Shown piece after piece: positions 8,864 through 18,213 of a DNA stretch of 64,000 bases. The notes beneath the pieces are model-generated. The model saw only the letters and a list, made by a program, of their open reading frames with translations, had not been told where the DNA came from and made no database searches. Source of the stretch: Planktomarina sp. (GTDB lineage: Bacteria > Pseudomonadota > Alphaproteobacteria > Rhodobacterales > Rhodobacteraceae); assembly GCA_016780825.1 (NCBI GenBank), contig JADHLF010000005.1:29938-93937 (forward strand). Reading direction: 5' to 3'. Both the position numbers and the translations under genes were made by a program. Every line of letters starts with the position of its first letter. Position 1 is the first letter of the stretch.

Positions 8864-11115
8864 CTGATATTGCAGGCGGCAATTGCTGCCATATTGAGAA
8901 TGTCATTTACAGAAGACACGGTCGAGCAAATTTGAATTGGCTTATCGATGCCTGTCAAAATCGGCCCGATCACAGTCGCCCCGCCCATTTCCTGCATCAG
9001 CTTCACCGAGATTGAGGCCGAATGCCGCGCTGGAACCACCAAGACATTCGCCGGGCCCGTGAGGCGGCTGAAGGGATATTTCTTCATCTCATTGACGTTG
9101 AGCGCCACATCCACAGCCATCTCACCCTCAAATTCGAAATCAACCCCACGTTTTAACAAGACATCTGGAGTAATGCGCATCTTTTCGGCGCGCTCTGAAA
9201 CCGGATAGCCGAAGGTTGAAAAGCTCACAAATGCCACCCGCGGCTCTAGGCCCAAGGCACGCGCCACACCGGCACCGCGTTCGGCAATGTCGGCAAGATC
9301 ATTTTCATCGGGCCATTCGTGAACCAGAGTATCAGCAATCAAAGTGATTTTGCCTTTGGACAAAATCGCAGTCACCCCGACCGCCCCATCATGCGGGCCG
9401 ACATCATAAACATGGCTGATCAATTCCAAAACATGGGCAGACTTGCGCGTCACGCCCGTCACCAAACCATCGCCATGCCCATGCGCAAGCATCAAGGATC
9501 CAAAAACGTGACGATCCCGAGCCGCAAGACGATGCACGTCGGTTTTGTCAAACCCTTTGCGTTGCAGGCGCTGGTAGAGATAGTTTTTGTAATCTTCCAA
9601 ATGTTCTGTGTTCGCGGCATTCACCACTTCCAGCTCACCGGCCGCATCACCAAGTCCCGCCGCCTCCAGTCTTTGACGCACATCGCTTTCCCGACCCACA
9701 ACAATAGATTTTCCAAATCCTTGGCGTTGATACAAGACAGCGGCGCGCAATACCCGCTCGTCATCGCCTTCGGCAAAGATAATGCGGGCCTGCGCGGAAC
9801 GTGCGCGCGCATTGATCCCGCGCAAGATACTCGCGGTAGGATCCATGCGGGTTTTCAAGGACAGCTCATAGCCATCCATATCCACAATCGGCCGGCGAGC
9901 CGCGCCAGTGTCCATACCTGCGCGAGCAACTGCGGGCGGAATGCGGTAGATCAAACGTGGATCAAAGGGTGTTGGAATAATGTAATCGCGGCCAAAGCTC
10001 AACTTCGTGCCATAGGCCAGCGCCACCTCATCGGGCACCTCTTCACGGGCCAAATCCGCGAGCGCCCGGGCACAAGCAATCTTCATTTCGTCATTGATCG
10101 CCCGGGCGTGAATATCCAAGGCCCCACGGAACAAATATGGAAATCCCAACACATTGTTGACCTGATTTGGATAATCCGACCGCCCTGTTGCCACAATCGC
10201 ATCGGGACGCACGGCTTGCGCCTCCTCAGGCGTGATTTCAGGATCGGGATTGGCCATGGCAAAAATCACCGGATCAGGGGCCATGCTTTCCACCATTGCC
10301 GGGGTCACTGCACCTTTAACAGACACGCCCAAGAACACATCGGCGCCCACCATAGCATCTTCCAAACTGCGCAACTCTGTCGAAATTGCATGGGCCGATT
10401 TCCACTGGTTCATTCCCTCGGTACGTCCCTGGTAAATCACACCCTTGGTGTCGCACACGATACAGTTGTTATGTTTGGCGCCCATGGATTTCAAAAGCTC
10501 AATACAGGCGATCCCGGCCGCACCAGCGCCATTCAAAACAATCTTCACATCCTGAATTTTCTTGCCAGATAGGTGCAGCGCATTGATCAGACCTGCCGCG
10601 CAGATCACAGCCGTGCCATGTTGGTCATCATGGAAAACCGGAATATCCATGACCTCTTTCAAGGCTTGCTCGATGATGAAACACTCAGGGGCTTTGATGT
10701 CTTCGAGGTTGATACCGCCAAACGTCGGGCCCATGAGCTTCACGGCGTTAATAAACTCTTCGGGGTTCTCGGTGTCCAGCTCGATATCGATGGAGTTCAC
10801 ATCCGCAAAGCGCTTAAACAAAACCGCCTTGCCTTCCATGACCGGCTTGGAGCCCAGGGCCCCAAGATTACCAAGACCCAAAACCGCTGTTCCATTGGAA
10901 ATCACCGCTACAAGGTTGCCCTTGTTGGTATAGTCATAGGCCAGCTCAGGATTATCGGCGATGGCCAAGCACGGCACCGCAACACCTGGCGAATAGGCCA
11001 AGGAAAGATCGCGCTGTGTTGTCATGGGCACAGAGGCAGTAATCTCAAATTTACCAGGCGTTGGTTCCAGGTGGTAGGCCAGCGCATCAGCGTCTGTGAC
11101 TTTGTTATTGGGCAT
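8860..11115 (-). CDS. maeB: NADP-dependent malic enzyme with phosphotransacetylase-like domain
   Basis: 751-residue two-domain protein. Residues 1 to about 430 are malic enzyme (decarboxylates malate to pyruvate), seen from SPGVAVPCLAIADNP, VLGLGNLGALGSKPVMEGKAVLFKRF and a GAGAAGIACIELL nucleotide fold. Residues from about 440 are homologous to phosphate acetyltransferase; in this family the domain usually senses acetyl-CoA rather than catalysing. The length is that of E. coli MaeB. The gene is headed by an 18-bp palindrome 20 bp before its ATG and followed by rbsK with a 4-bp overlap, so anaplerotic flux and the sugar kinase may share control. Confidence 0.93.
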   Translation of the reverse strand: MPNNKVTDADALAYHLEPTPGKFEITASVPMTTQRDLSLAYSPGVAVPCLAIADNPELAYDYTNKGNLVAVISNGTAVLGLGNLGALGSKPVMEGKAVLFKRFADVNSIDIELDTENPEEFINAVKLMGPTFGGINLEDIKAPECFIIEQALKEVMDIPVFHDDQHGTAVICAAGLINALHLSGKKIQDVKIVLNGAGAAGIACIELLKSMGAKHNNCIVCDTKGVIYQGRTEGMNQWKSAHAISTELRSLEDAMVGADVFLGVSVKGAVTPAMVESMAPDPVIFAMANPDPEITPEEAQAVRPDAIVATGRSDYPNQVNNVLGFPYLFRGALDIHARAINDEMKIACARALADLAREEVPDEVALAYGTKLSFGRDYIIPTPFDPRLIYRIPPAVARAGMDTGAARRPIVDMDGYELSLKTRMDPTASILRGINARARSAQARIIFAEGDDERVLRAAVLYQRQGFGKSIVVGRESDVRQRLEAAGLGDAAGELEVVNAANTEHLEDYKNYLYQRLQRKGFDKTDVHRLAARDRHVFGSLMLAHGHGDGLVTGVTRKSAHVLELISHVYDVGPHDGAVGVTAILSKGKITLIADTLVHEWPDENDLADIAERGAGVARALGLEPRVAFVSFSTFGYPVSERAEKMRITPDVLLKRGVDFEFEGEMAVDVALNVNEMKKYPFSRLTGPANVLVVPARHSASISVKLMQEMGGATVIGPILTGIDKPIQICSTVSSVNDILNMAAIAACNIR

Positions 11116-11134
11116 TGCAGCACTCCATATAAAT

Positions 11135-11152
11135 TAGTTTAATATTAAACTA
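11135..11152. promoter_or_regulatory. 18-bp perfect palindrome, putative operator of maeB
   Basis: TAGTTTAATATTAAACTA is an exact inverted repeat with no spacer. It sits 20 bp upstream of the maeB ATG in the 251-bp divergent gap to mutS. Its size and symmetry fit an operator for a dimeric winged-helix regulator (MarR- or GntR-like), but the regulator is unknown and none is encoded nearby. The rest of the gap has no gene. Confidence 0.5.
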
Positions 11153-11366
11153 TCTGTTTCTCTGGTGCAATTCAATTTTTAGCAGACCGCCAAAAGGAAC
11201 AACCGCGCCGCTTGGAGTTTTGGGCACAGCCCATCACCCCTCGCCACCTTCGCGCCAGAATGACCGACCGCCAACCGGAGGTCAAACCAATTCAAAATCC
11301 GTCCCGATGATCACTTTCTTTCGTTGCAAGTTTTGCCTAATACTTGCCACAAATGGAGATCAATCT

Positions 11367-14012
11367 GTGAGCAAGCCCGACCAGTCTATCACGCCCATGA
11401 TGGCACAATTTCTTGAGATCAAGGAGGACTATCCCTCCGCTCTTTTGTTCTATCGCATGGGGGATTTTTACGAGTTGTTTTTCGACGATGCGGTCGCTGC
11501 GGCACAGGCGCTGGACATAACCCTAACGAAACGCGGCAAGCATCAAGGTGCAGATATTCCCATGTGCGGCGTGCCCGTGCATGCGGCGGAGGGCTATCTG
11601 CTCAACCTCATTCGAAAAGGGTTTCGTGTTGCGGTCTGCGAACAATTGGAAAATCCACAAGAGGCGAAGAGGCGCGGCGCGAAATCTGTTGTGAAACGCG
11701 GCGTGGTTCGGCTGGTCACCCCAGGCACCTTGACCGAAGACACGTTGCTACACCCGCGAGAAAGTAACTTTCTGGCCGCTTTTGTTCAGGTGCGCGACCA
11801 AAGCTGCCTCGCCTGGGTGGATATTTCGACCGGAGATATACGCTACAGTCCCTGCCCGCCCGTAAGATTGGGGCCAGAGCTTGCCCGGCTGGCCCCGGCT
11901 GAGGTGCTGATCGCTGAGGGCGCATCCGATGACGTTTTAGAAATCATCTATGAAGCCGGCGCAGCCGCAACCCAATTGCCACCGGAAGCTTTTGACAGCA
12001 CCGCCGGCGCAGATACGATTTGCAGGGCCTATGGTGTTGGGGACCTGGGCGGTCTTGGAGATTTTAGCCGCGCGGATATCGCCGCAGTTTCTGGGCTTAT
12101 TGAATACCTCTCGACCACCCAAAAGGGCCAGCTGCCACTTCTGCGCCGACCCGTATGCGAAGCGCGAGATGATTTTGTTGCAATTGATGCTGCAACCCGA
12201 AAAAATCTTGAGCTGACGCAAACGCTCTCCGGGGATAGATCTGGCTCATTGCTGTCGGTGGTGGATCGCTCTGTGACCGCTGCCGGAGCGCGACTATTGT
12301 CTCGCCGCATTACGACGCCCTCGCAACGCCTGGCAACCATCGACGAGCGCGCGTCGGCGGTGGAGTTTTTCTGTGGCCAAAGCGGCCTGCGCGGTGCGGT
12401 GCGCGCAGCCTTAAAGCAACTGCCCGACGTAGAGCGGGCCTTGGGGCGCGTGGCGCTGGAGCGCAGCGGTCCAAGAGACTTGTTGGCGCTCGCGAGCGGA
12501 ATTGCCCAGGCCGAGCAGGTGCATGCACTTTTGGCACAGCATGATTTGCCGCCGCTCCTACAAAATGCGGCAGATGATCTGAAGGGCTTTGAGGCCCTCT
12601 CCGACGAATTGGATCGCGCCCTGGTCGCCGAGCCACCCCTTTTGACGCGAGATGGTGGGTTTGTCGCCACAGGCTATTCGTCGGAGCTGGATGAGATGAC
12701 GGCCCTGCGCGATGAGGCGCGGTCTGTCATTGCCAGGATGCAAGCCGACTATGCCGGTCAATCTGGGATTTCGTCCCTGAAAATAAAGCACAATAATGTG
12801 CTGGGCTATTTCATTGAAACCACCGCCACCCATGCCCAGCGCATGATGACAGCATCTTTGAGTGACACGTTCATTCACCGGCAAACCACCGCCAATGCGG
12901 TGCGATTCACGACCGTCGAACTGGGCGATCTGGAAACCAAAATCCTAAATGCCGCCGGCCGCGCCACTGGGTTGGAGCTTGAGATTTTTGCCGGGCTTTG
13001 CGCACAGGTTTTGGATCATGCAGCGGCACTGCAAGCCTTGGCGGTCTCGATTGCAGAAATTGACGTCGCTGCCGCTCTGTCTGAATTGGCCATGGCCGAA
13101 GGTTGGGTCAGACCGGTGTTGAATGACAGCCGCGACTTTATCATTGAGCAAGGGCGCCATCCGGTGGTCGAGGCTGCAATCAAGGCGCAGGCGGAAACGG
13201 TTTTTGTCGCCAATGATTGCCACTTAACCAGCGCAAACGACATGATCTGGCTGCTGACCGGGCCAAATATGGCGGGCAAATCAACGTTTTTGCGTCAGAA
13301 TGCTTTGATTGCCCTTTTGGCACAGGCCGGATCCTTTGTACCGGCGGCCCGTGCTGAAATTGGCATTGTTTCACAGATTTTTAGCCGGGTTGGTGCGGCT
13401 GATGATTTGGCCCGCGGGCGCTCGACCTTTATGGTGGAGATGGTGGAAACCGCCGCGATTTTAAACCAGGCAGATGAGCGCGCCCTGGTTATTTTGGATG
13501 AAATTGGTCGCGGGACGTCGACCTATGACGGGCTATCCATCGCTTGGGCCACGCTGGAGCATTTGCATGATGTCAACCGATGCCGCGCATTATTTGCCAC
13601 CCATTACCATGAGCTCACCCAACTCACCGCGAAACTGAGCCATGTGGACAACGCCACCGTCACCGTTCGGGAGTATCAGGGAGATGTGGTGTTCTTACAT
13701 GAGGTGAAGAGGGGCGCTGCGGATCGGTCCTATGGGGTGCAGGTGGCGAAGCTGGCCGGACTGCCGCAATCGGTTTTGGAGCGGGCGAAGGTGGTTCTTG
13801 AGGCTTTGGAGCGGGGCGAGCGCGAGGGACATAGCAAGCAAAAAGCCCTCATTGACGATTTGCCCCTATTTTCCGCGGTGGCGATGTCGGCGCCAGCCCC
13901 CTCAACCCAGTCTGAACTTGAAGAGGCCTTGAATGCGGTCCAGCCAGACAGCTTGAGCCCCAAACAGGCCTTGGATCTCATTTATGAGTTGAAGTCGAAA
14001 CTCAAACAATAA
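11367..14012 (+). CDS. mutS: DNA mismatch repair ATPase MutS
   Basis: 881-residue mismatch sensor. The mismatch-binding domain I shows YPSALLFYRMGDFYELFFDD, whose Phe-x-Glu (F-Y-E) motif intercalates at mispairs. The ATPase core has the Walker A GPNMAGKSTFLRQ and the Walker B VILDEIGRGTSTYDG. I choose the GTG at 11367 because TGGAGAT (11353-11359) sits seven bases before it and the protein then begins just before the domain; the frame continues 49 codons upstream without conservation. It is monocistronic, with a hairpin terminator just past its stop. Confidence 0.94.
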   Translation: MSKPDQSITPMMAQFLEIKEDYPSALLFYRMGDFYELFFDDAVAAAQALDITLTKRGKHQGADIPMCGVPVHAAEGYLLNLIRKGFRVAVCEQLENPQEAKRRGAKSVVKRGVVRLVTPGTLTEDTLLHPRESNFLAAFVQVRDQSCLAWVDISTGDIRYSPCPPVRLGPELARLAPAEVLIAEGASDDVLEIIYEAGAAATQLPPEAFDSTAGADTICRAYGVGDLGGLGDFSRADIAAVSGLIEYLSTTQKGQLPLLRRPVCEARDDFVAIDAATRKNLELTQTLSGDRSGSLLSVVDRSVTAAGARLLSRRITTPSQRLATIDERASAVEFFCGQSGLRGAVRAALKQLPDVERALGRVALERSGPRDLLALASGIAQAEQVHALLAQHDLPPLLQNAADDLKGFEALSDELDRALVAEPPLLTRDGGFVATGYSSELDEMTALRDEARSVIARMQADYAGQSGISSLKIKHNNVLGYFIETTATHAQRMMTASLSDTFIHRQTTANAVRFTTVELGDLETKILNAAGRATGLELEIFAGLCAQVLDHAAALQALAVSIAEIDVAAALSELAMAEGWVRPVLNDSRDFIIEQGRHPVVEAAIKAQAETVFVANDCHLTSANDMIWLLTGPNMAGKSTFLRQNALIALLAQAGSFVPAARAEIGIVSQIFSRVGAADDLARGRSTFMVEMVETAAILNQADERALVILDEIGRGTSTYDGLSIAWATLEHLHDVNRCRALFATHYHELTQLTAKLSHVDNATVTVREYQGDVVFLHEVKRGAADRSYGVQVAKLAGLPQSVLERAKVVLEALERGEREGHSKQKALIDDLPLFSAVAMSAPAPSTQSELEEALNAVQPDSLSPKQALDLIYELKSKLKQ

Positions 14013-14014
14013 TA

Positions 14015-14036
14015 GGCGGCCCGTAAGCCGCCCTTG
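14015..14036 (+). terminator. Hairpin terminator after mutS
   Basis: GGCGGC-CCGTAA-GCCGCC forms a 6-bp GC-only stem two bases beyond the mutS stop, followed by the weakly T-rich CTTGTC. It lies between convergent mutS and grpE and could serve either. The U-tract is poor, so it is only a moderate intrinsic terminator. Confidence 0.5.
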
Positions 14037-14058
14037 TCATAAGTTGCGCTGAGGAGCC

Positions 14059-14613
14059 TTAGCTTGGTGTTGAAGAAACACCGACTTGCGCGGGGCGCAA
14101 AAGGCGCTCATGCAGCATGAAGCCTTCGGTCATCACCTGAATGATGTCCCCTGCTTTGGTTCCTGGAACTGGCGCTTCAAACATGGCTTCGTGATTTTGA
14201 GGATCAAAGCGCTCGCCAATTTCGGGAGAGATGGGTTCGATGCCATGTTTTTTGAAAACATTGACAATTTCCCGCATGGTGAGCTCAACCCCCTCAATCA
14301 AGGCCGCTGAGACTTCGCGCTGGTCATCTGTCGCAGCCTCAAGGCCACGCTTGAGATTGTCATACACCGGCAGGAGATCACGCGCGAGCTTTGAGCCGCC
14401 GTAATTTTCCGCTTCTCTGCGATCACGATCCCCGCGTTTGCGGGCGTTTTCCGCATCCGCGAGGGCGCGCATCCACTTATCTTTGAGATCATCACGTTCG
14501 GCGCGTAGAGCATCAAGCTCTAGCTCCTCTTCGGTGTATTCTTCCTCACCATATACTTCTTCTTCGGCAAGACTGACGTCTTGGAGAAACTCGTCTTCAT
14601 GTTCTTTTGCCAT
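14059..14613 (-). CDS. grpE: GrpE nucleotide exchange factor
   Basis: 184-residue co-chaperone that releases ADP from DnaK. The N-terminus is a very acidic leader (residues 14-33, EEEVYGEEEYTEEELEL) leading into the long coiled-coil dimerisation helix. The compact C-terminal beta domain contains FDPQNHEAMFEAPV and the VMTEGFMLHERLLRPAQVGVS signature. It lies 6 bp downstream of hrcA on the same strand. dnaK is not adjacent; it begins at the far end of this window. Confidence 0.94.
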   Translation of the reverse strand: MAKEHEDEFLQDVSLAEEEVYGEEEYTEEELELDALRAERDDLKDKWMRALADAENARKRGDRDRREAENYGGSKLARDLLPVYDNLKRGLEAATDDQREVSAALIEGVELTMREIVNVFKKHGIEPISPEIGERFDPQNHEAMFEAPVPGTKAGDIIQVMTEGFMLHERLLRPAQVGVSSTPS

Positions 14614-14619
14614 CCGGAC

Positions 14620-15681
14620 CTAACCTCGATCAGATAAAACCCGCCCGACCATTTGAGCGGAATAATTCACGATTGGCACAATCCGACCGTAATTCAGACG
14701 CGTGGGTCCGATTACACCAATGGCGCCAACCACCTTTCGGTCAGCGTTCATATAGGGAGAAACCACCAAAGAGGAACCCGAAAGTGAAAATAGTTTGTTC
14801 TCAGAGCCAATAAAAATGCGAACACCTTCGCCTTCATCGGTTAATTGCAAAAATTCCGCGATATCCTGTTTGCGTTCTAGGTCATCAAAAAGCACCCGTA
14901 CCCGCTCCAAATCCTCGGCTGTGCCGGCATTCTCAAGGAGATTCGCTCTGCCGCGAACAATTAATCGCTCATTATCGCCACCGGCATCCTCCATCACGGC
15001 CACGCCAGCCTCAACCAAGCCGGTGGTCAAAACATCCAATTCTGAGCGATGCTTTTTGATCTCTGCGGCAATGCTGGATTTTAACTCTTGCAACGTCCGG
15101 CCTTGACCGATCGCATTTAGAAAGTTGACCGCCTCTCGCATTTGGCTCGGGGTTTGACCCAAAGGCGGGCGAAATACCCGGTTTTCAACCTCACCATTGG
15201 CAAAGACCAGAACCACGAGCGCGCGATCGGCAGCTAAGGACACAAACTCAATATGTTTTATGGGCGAAGATTTTTTGGGGGCCAGCACCAAAGATGCACC
15301 ACGAGTCAGCCCAGAAAGAGCGCTGGACATACGATCAAGCATGCTTGTGATGCTGTCGTTTTCCTCCATGGTTGCAGAAATTTTGCGCTGGGCCGCTTCA
15401 TCGGGCTCCCCGATCTCCAAAATGCCATCAACAAACATTCGCAGACCGAGCTCAGTGGGTTGACGGCCAGCAGAAGTATGGGGGCTGTTGAGCAGGCCGA
15501 GAAACTCTAAGTCATTCATGACATTGCGAATGGTGGCCGCGCTCACGGGCCGAGTCATTTGCTGGGTCAAGGTGTTGCTGCCCATCGGCTCCCCCGATGA
15601 CAGATAGTTTTCCACCACCCGTTGAAATACTTCACGGCTGCGGGCATCCATTTCTGAAAATAACTCTGTAAACGAATCCAT
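14620..15681 (-). CDS. hrcA: Heat-inducible transcription repressor HrcA
   Basis: 353-residue repressor of class I heat-shock genes, which binds CIRCE inverted repeats. The N-terminal winged helix is visible in VSAATIRNVMNDLEFLGLLNSPHTSAGRQPT, which covers the family's strongest motif. The GAF-like and dimerisation segments follow, ending GAIGVIGPTRLNYGRIVPIV. It forms a two-gene operon with grpE. I do not see a CIRCE repeat upstream of hrcA or of dnaK in this window, so its target here is probably elsewhere (groESL in related bacteria). Confidence 0.93.
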   Translation of the reverse strand: MDSFTELFSEMDARSREVFQRVVENYLSSGEPMGSNTLTQQMTRPVSAATIRNVMNDLEFLGLLNSPHTSAGRQPTELGLRMFVDGILEIGEPDEAAQRKISATMEENDSITSMLDRMSSALSGLTRGASLVLAPKKSSPIKHIEFVSLAADRALVVLVFANGEVENRVFRPPLGQTPSQMREAVNFLNAIGQGRTLQELKSSIAAEIKKHRSELDVLTTGLVEAGVAVMEDAGGDNERLIVRGRANLLENAGTAEDLERVRVLFDDLERKQDIAEFLQLTDEGEGVRIFIGSENKLFSLSGSSLVVSPYMNADRKVVGAIGVIGPTRLNYGRIVPIVNYSAQMVGRVLSDRG

Positions 15682-15746
15682 TCACTAAGCCTTGCTATTT
15701 AGGGTGCGCATCGCATATTCGCGCATGAACACAGAGAGGACAAGCA

Positions 15747-16457
15747 ATGCGACCATCCAATCGAGAATTAAATCAAATGCGTGACATTGTGATTGAAACA
15801 AACGTCACCCGCCATGCCGAGGGATCTTGTTTGATCAAGATTGGCGATACGCATGTGCTTTGCACAGCCAGTTTGGAGGAGCGCATGCCTCCGTTTCTGC
15901 GCAACTCTGGATTGGGTTGGGTGACTGCAGAATATGGGATGCTGCCCCGCGCCACCCATACTCGCATGCGCCGCGAGGCGAAAAACGGCCAATCTGGGCG
16001 CACTCAAGAGATTCAACGTCTCATTGGCCGGAGTTTGCGGGCGGGTGTTGATCGGGTGGCATTGGGTGAGCGGCAAATTAGTATCGATTGTGATGTGATC
16101 CAAGCCGATGGCGGGACACGTTGCGCCGCAATTACGGGCGGTTGGGTGGCACTCAAGCTCGCGGTGCAAAAACTCATGAAAGCCGGAGATATTATCAGCG
16201 ATCCGCTCGTGGATCCTGTGGCTGCGGTGAGCTGTGGTATCTATGCGGGTCAAGCGGTGTTAGACTTGGACTACCCGGAGGACAGTGAAGCTGGTGTTGA
16301 TGGCAATTTCGTAATGCTGGGATCGGGTAAGTTAGTTGAGGTCCAGATGTCGGCAGAGGGCTCAACCTTTTCGCGAGACCAAATGGGGCAGCTGATGGAT
16401 CTGGCCGAGGCGGGCGTGTCGCAACTGGTGGCGGCCCAATTGGCGGCTGTTGGCTGA
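15747..16457 (+). CDS. rph: Ribonuclease PH
   Basis: 236-residue phosphorolytic exoribonuclease that trims tRNA 3' ends. Signatures include [32 protein letters not shown] and, further on, [14 protein letters not shown] and [16 protein letters not shown]. Length fits the family (about 237). It is the first gene of the compact rightward operon rph-rdgB-hemW: its TGA shares one base with the rdgB ATG (TGATG). It is divergent from hrcA with a 65-bp gap. Confidence 0.95.
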   Translation: MRPSNRELNQMRDIVIETNVTRHAEGSCLIKIGDTHVLCTASLEERMPPFLRNSGLGWVTAEYGMLPRATHTRMRREAKNGQSGRTQEIQRLIGRSLRAGVDRVALGERQISIDCDVIQADGGTRCAAITGGWVALKLAVQKLMKAGDIISDPLVDPVAAVSCGIYAGQAVLDLDYPEDSEAGVDGNFVMLGSGKLVEVQMSAEGSTFSRDQMGQLMDLAEAGVSQLVAAQLAAVG

Positions 16458-17065
16458 TGCGCGCGCTCACGGAGCCTCGACTCGTTTTGGCCAGTCATAA
16501 CACAGGCAAGCTGCGCGAAATTCAGGCGCTTTTGGCGCCCTTTGGTGTCGCCTGTGTGAGTGCCCGTGATCTGGGCCTAAAGGAGCCGGAGGAAACGGAG
16601 ACCAGTTTTGCAGGAAATGCGCGGCTGAAGGCGCATTTTGCGGCGCAGGCATCCGGCCTGCCGGCGCTGTCTGACGACAGTGGCATTTGTGTCGATGGAT
16701 TGGAGGGCGCGCCGGGGGTTTATACAGCCGATTGGGCAGAAACCCCCAATGGTCGTGATTTTACCATGGCAATGACGCGGGTCTGGGAGGCGCTGGAGGC
16801 GGCTGATGCGCCCTTCCCGCGCCATGCGCAATTTAATTGTACCTTATGTTTGGCCTGGCCAGATGGTCACGATGAGATTTTCGCCGGCATTGTGCCGGGG
16901 CAAGTGATCTGGCCCATGCGCGGTACACATGGATTTGGCTTTGACCCCATGTTTCAGCCCGATGGGTTTGATCAAACATTCGGTGAAATGCTTCCGGAGG
17001 AGAAGCACCCCCTAAGCCATCGGGCAGATGCCTTTAAGAAACTGGTGTCTGGCTGTCTCTCATGA
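16457..17065 (+). CDS. rdgB: XTP/dITP pyrophosphatase (HAM1 family)
   Basis: 202-residue housecleaning enzyme that hydrolyses dITP and XTP to monophosphates so they are not built into DNA. The SHNTGKLREIQALL opening (family S/T-x-N-x-x-K motif), ALSDDSGICVDGL with the catalytic Asp, and GTHGFGFDPMFQPDG with the base-binding loop are present. It is translationally coupled to rph upstream and overlaps hemW by 4 bp downstream. Confidence 0.94.
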   Translation: MRALTEPRLVLASHNTGKLREIQALLAPFGVACVSARDLGLKEPEETETSFAGNARLKAHFAAQASGLPALSDDSGICVDGLEGAPGVYTADWAETPNGRDFTMAMTRVWEALEAADAPFPRHAQFNCTLCLAWPDGHDEIFAGIVPGQVIWPMRGTHGFGFDPMFQPDGFDQTFGEMLPEEKHPLSHRADAFKKLVSGCLS

Positions 17066-18213
17066 TGGAAGATTGGCGCCATGGCGGGTTTGGTCTTTAT
17101 ATCCATTGGCCATTTTGCGAATCGAAATGCCCCTATTGTGACTTTAATTCCTACGTCAGCGCCACGGTGGACAACGCGCTGTGGGAGGCGGCCCTGTTGA
17201 GCGAATTGGATCGCCACGCGGCCCTTACCCCAGATCGCCTCTTGAATTCGATTTTTTTCGGGGGCGGTACGCCAAGTTTGATGCCGCCCAAAATGGTGGG
17301 GCGTTTAATTGATCGCGCGCGGTCGCAGTGGTCCTTTGCAAATGATATTGAAATCACGCTTGAGGCCAATCCATCTTCTGTTGAGGCGTCTCGCTTCGCT
17401 GATTTTCGCGCGGCTGGCGTGAATCGTGTGTCCATGGGAATTCAGGCGTTGAATGATCCTGACCTAAAACGCCTTGGTCGGTTGCATTCCGTGGCAGAGG
17501 CACGTTCCGCTCTCGCGGTCGCGAAGGCTTATTTTGATCGGGTCAGCTTTGATTTGATCTATGCCCGGCAGGATCAAACGCTTGAAGCCTGGCAAAGTGA
17601 ACTCACTCAAGCCATAGAAATGAGCGCAGGGCATCTTTCCTTGTATCAGCTCACGGTTGAGCCGGGCACGGCCTTTGGGTTTCGTGCACAGGCGGGAAAG
17701 CTGGGCGGGTTGCCTGACGAGGATTTGAGCGCGGATATGTTCGAGGTCACCCAAGAGGTCTGCGCTCAGGCAGGGTTGCACGGCTATGAGGTGTCGAACC
17801 ATTCTAACAAGTCATTGGAATCAAAACACAATATGATATATTGGCGCGGTGGCGACTATATCGGAATTGGACCGGGTGCCCATGGGCGCCTAACCCTATC
17901 CGGGATGCGCCACGCCACCAGAACCGCTTTGGCACCGCAAGCTTGGTTGGAGCGGGTGGCGCAGCGCAATACTGGGACCAGTCATCAAGAAATATTGGCG
18001 CCGCGGGATCATGCCAATGAGTTGATCATGATGGGATTGCGGGTATCAGACGGAATTTCTCGCAGGCGCATTGAGGGCATCGCGGGCGCCCCACTCAATA
18101 TCCCAGACCACCTGCTTGATTTGGGCCTGCTGGAGCTTTCGGACACTCAACTTCGGGCCACAAGAACCGGCCGGCCTCTGCTCAATCAGCTGGTCCAGGC
18201 TTTGATGTATTAA
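17062..18213 (+). CDS. hemW: Radical SAM haem chaperone HemW
   Basis: 383-residue radical SAM protein of the HemN-like group. The [4Fe-4S] cluster cysteines are C-x3-C-x2-C in CESKCPYCDF near residue 20; GGGTPSL and ITLEANPSS are further family motifs. It lacks the extra HemN N-terminal segment needed for oxygen-independent coproporphyrinogen oxidase activity, which fits HemW, a haem-transfer factor. The ATG overlaps the rdgB stop (ATGA); a second ATG three bases on is equally possible. It converges on parB with a 4-bp overlap of stops. Confidence 0.88.
   Translation: MMEDWRHGGFGLYIHWPFCESKCPYCDFNSYVSATVDNALWEAALLSELDRHAALTPDRLLNSIFFGGGTPSLMPPKMVGRLIDRARSQWSFANDIEITLEANPSSVEASRFADFRAAGVNRVSMGIQALNDPDLKRLGRLHSVAEARSALAVAKAYFDRVSFDLIYARQDQTLEAWQSELTQAIEMSAGHLSLYQLTVEPGTAFGFRAQAGKLGGLPDEDLSADMFEVTQEVCAQAGLHGYEVSNHSNKSLESKHNMIYWRGGDYIGIGPGAHGRLTLSGMRHATRTALAPQAWLERVAQRNTGTSHQEILAPRDHANELIMMGLRVSDGISRRRIEGIAGAPLNIPDHLLDLGLLELSDTQLRATRTGRPLLNQLVQALMY

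Noticed and set aside
9319..10572. 417-codon open frame antisense to maeB
   Set aside because: It is a by-product of codon bias in maeB: no domain, His/Arg-rich composition, fully inside a conserved gene.
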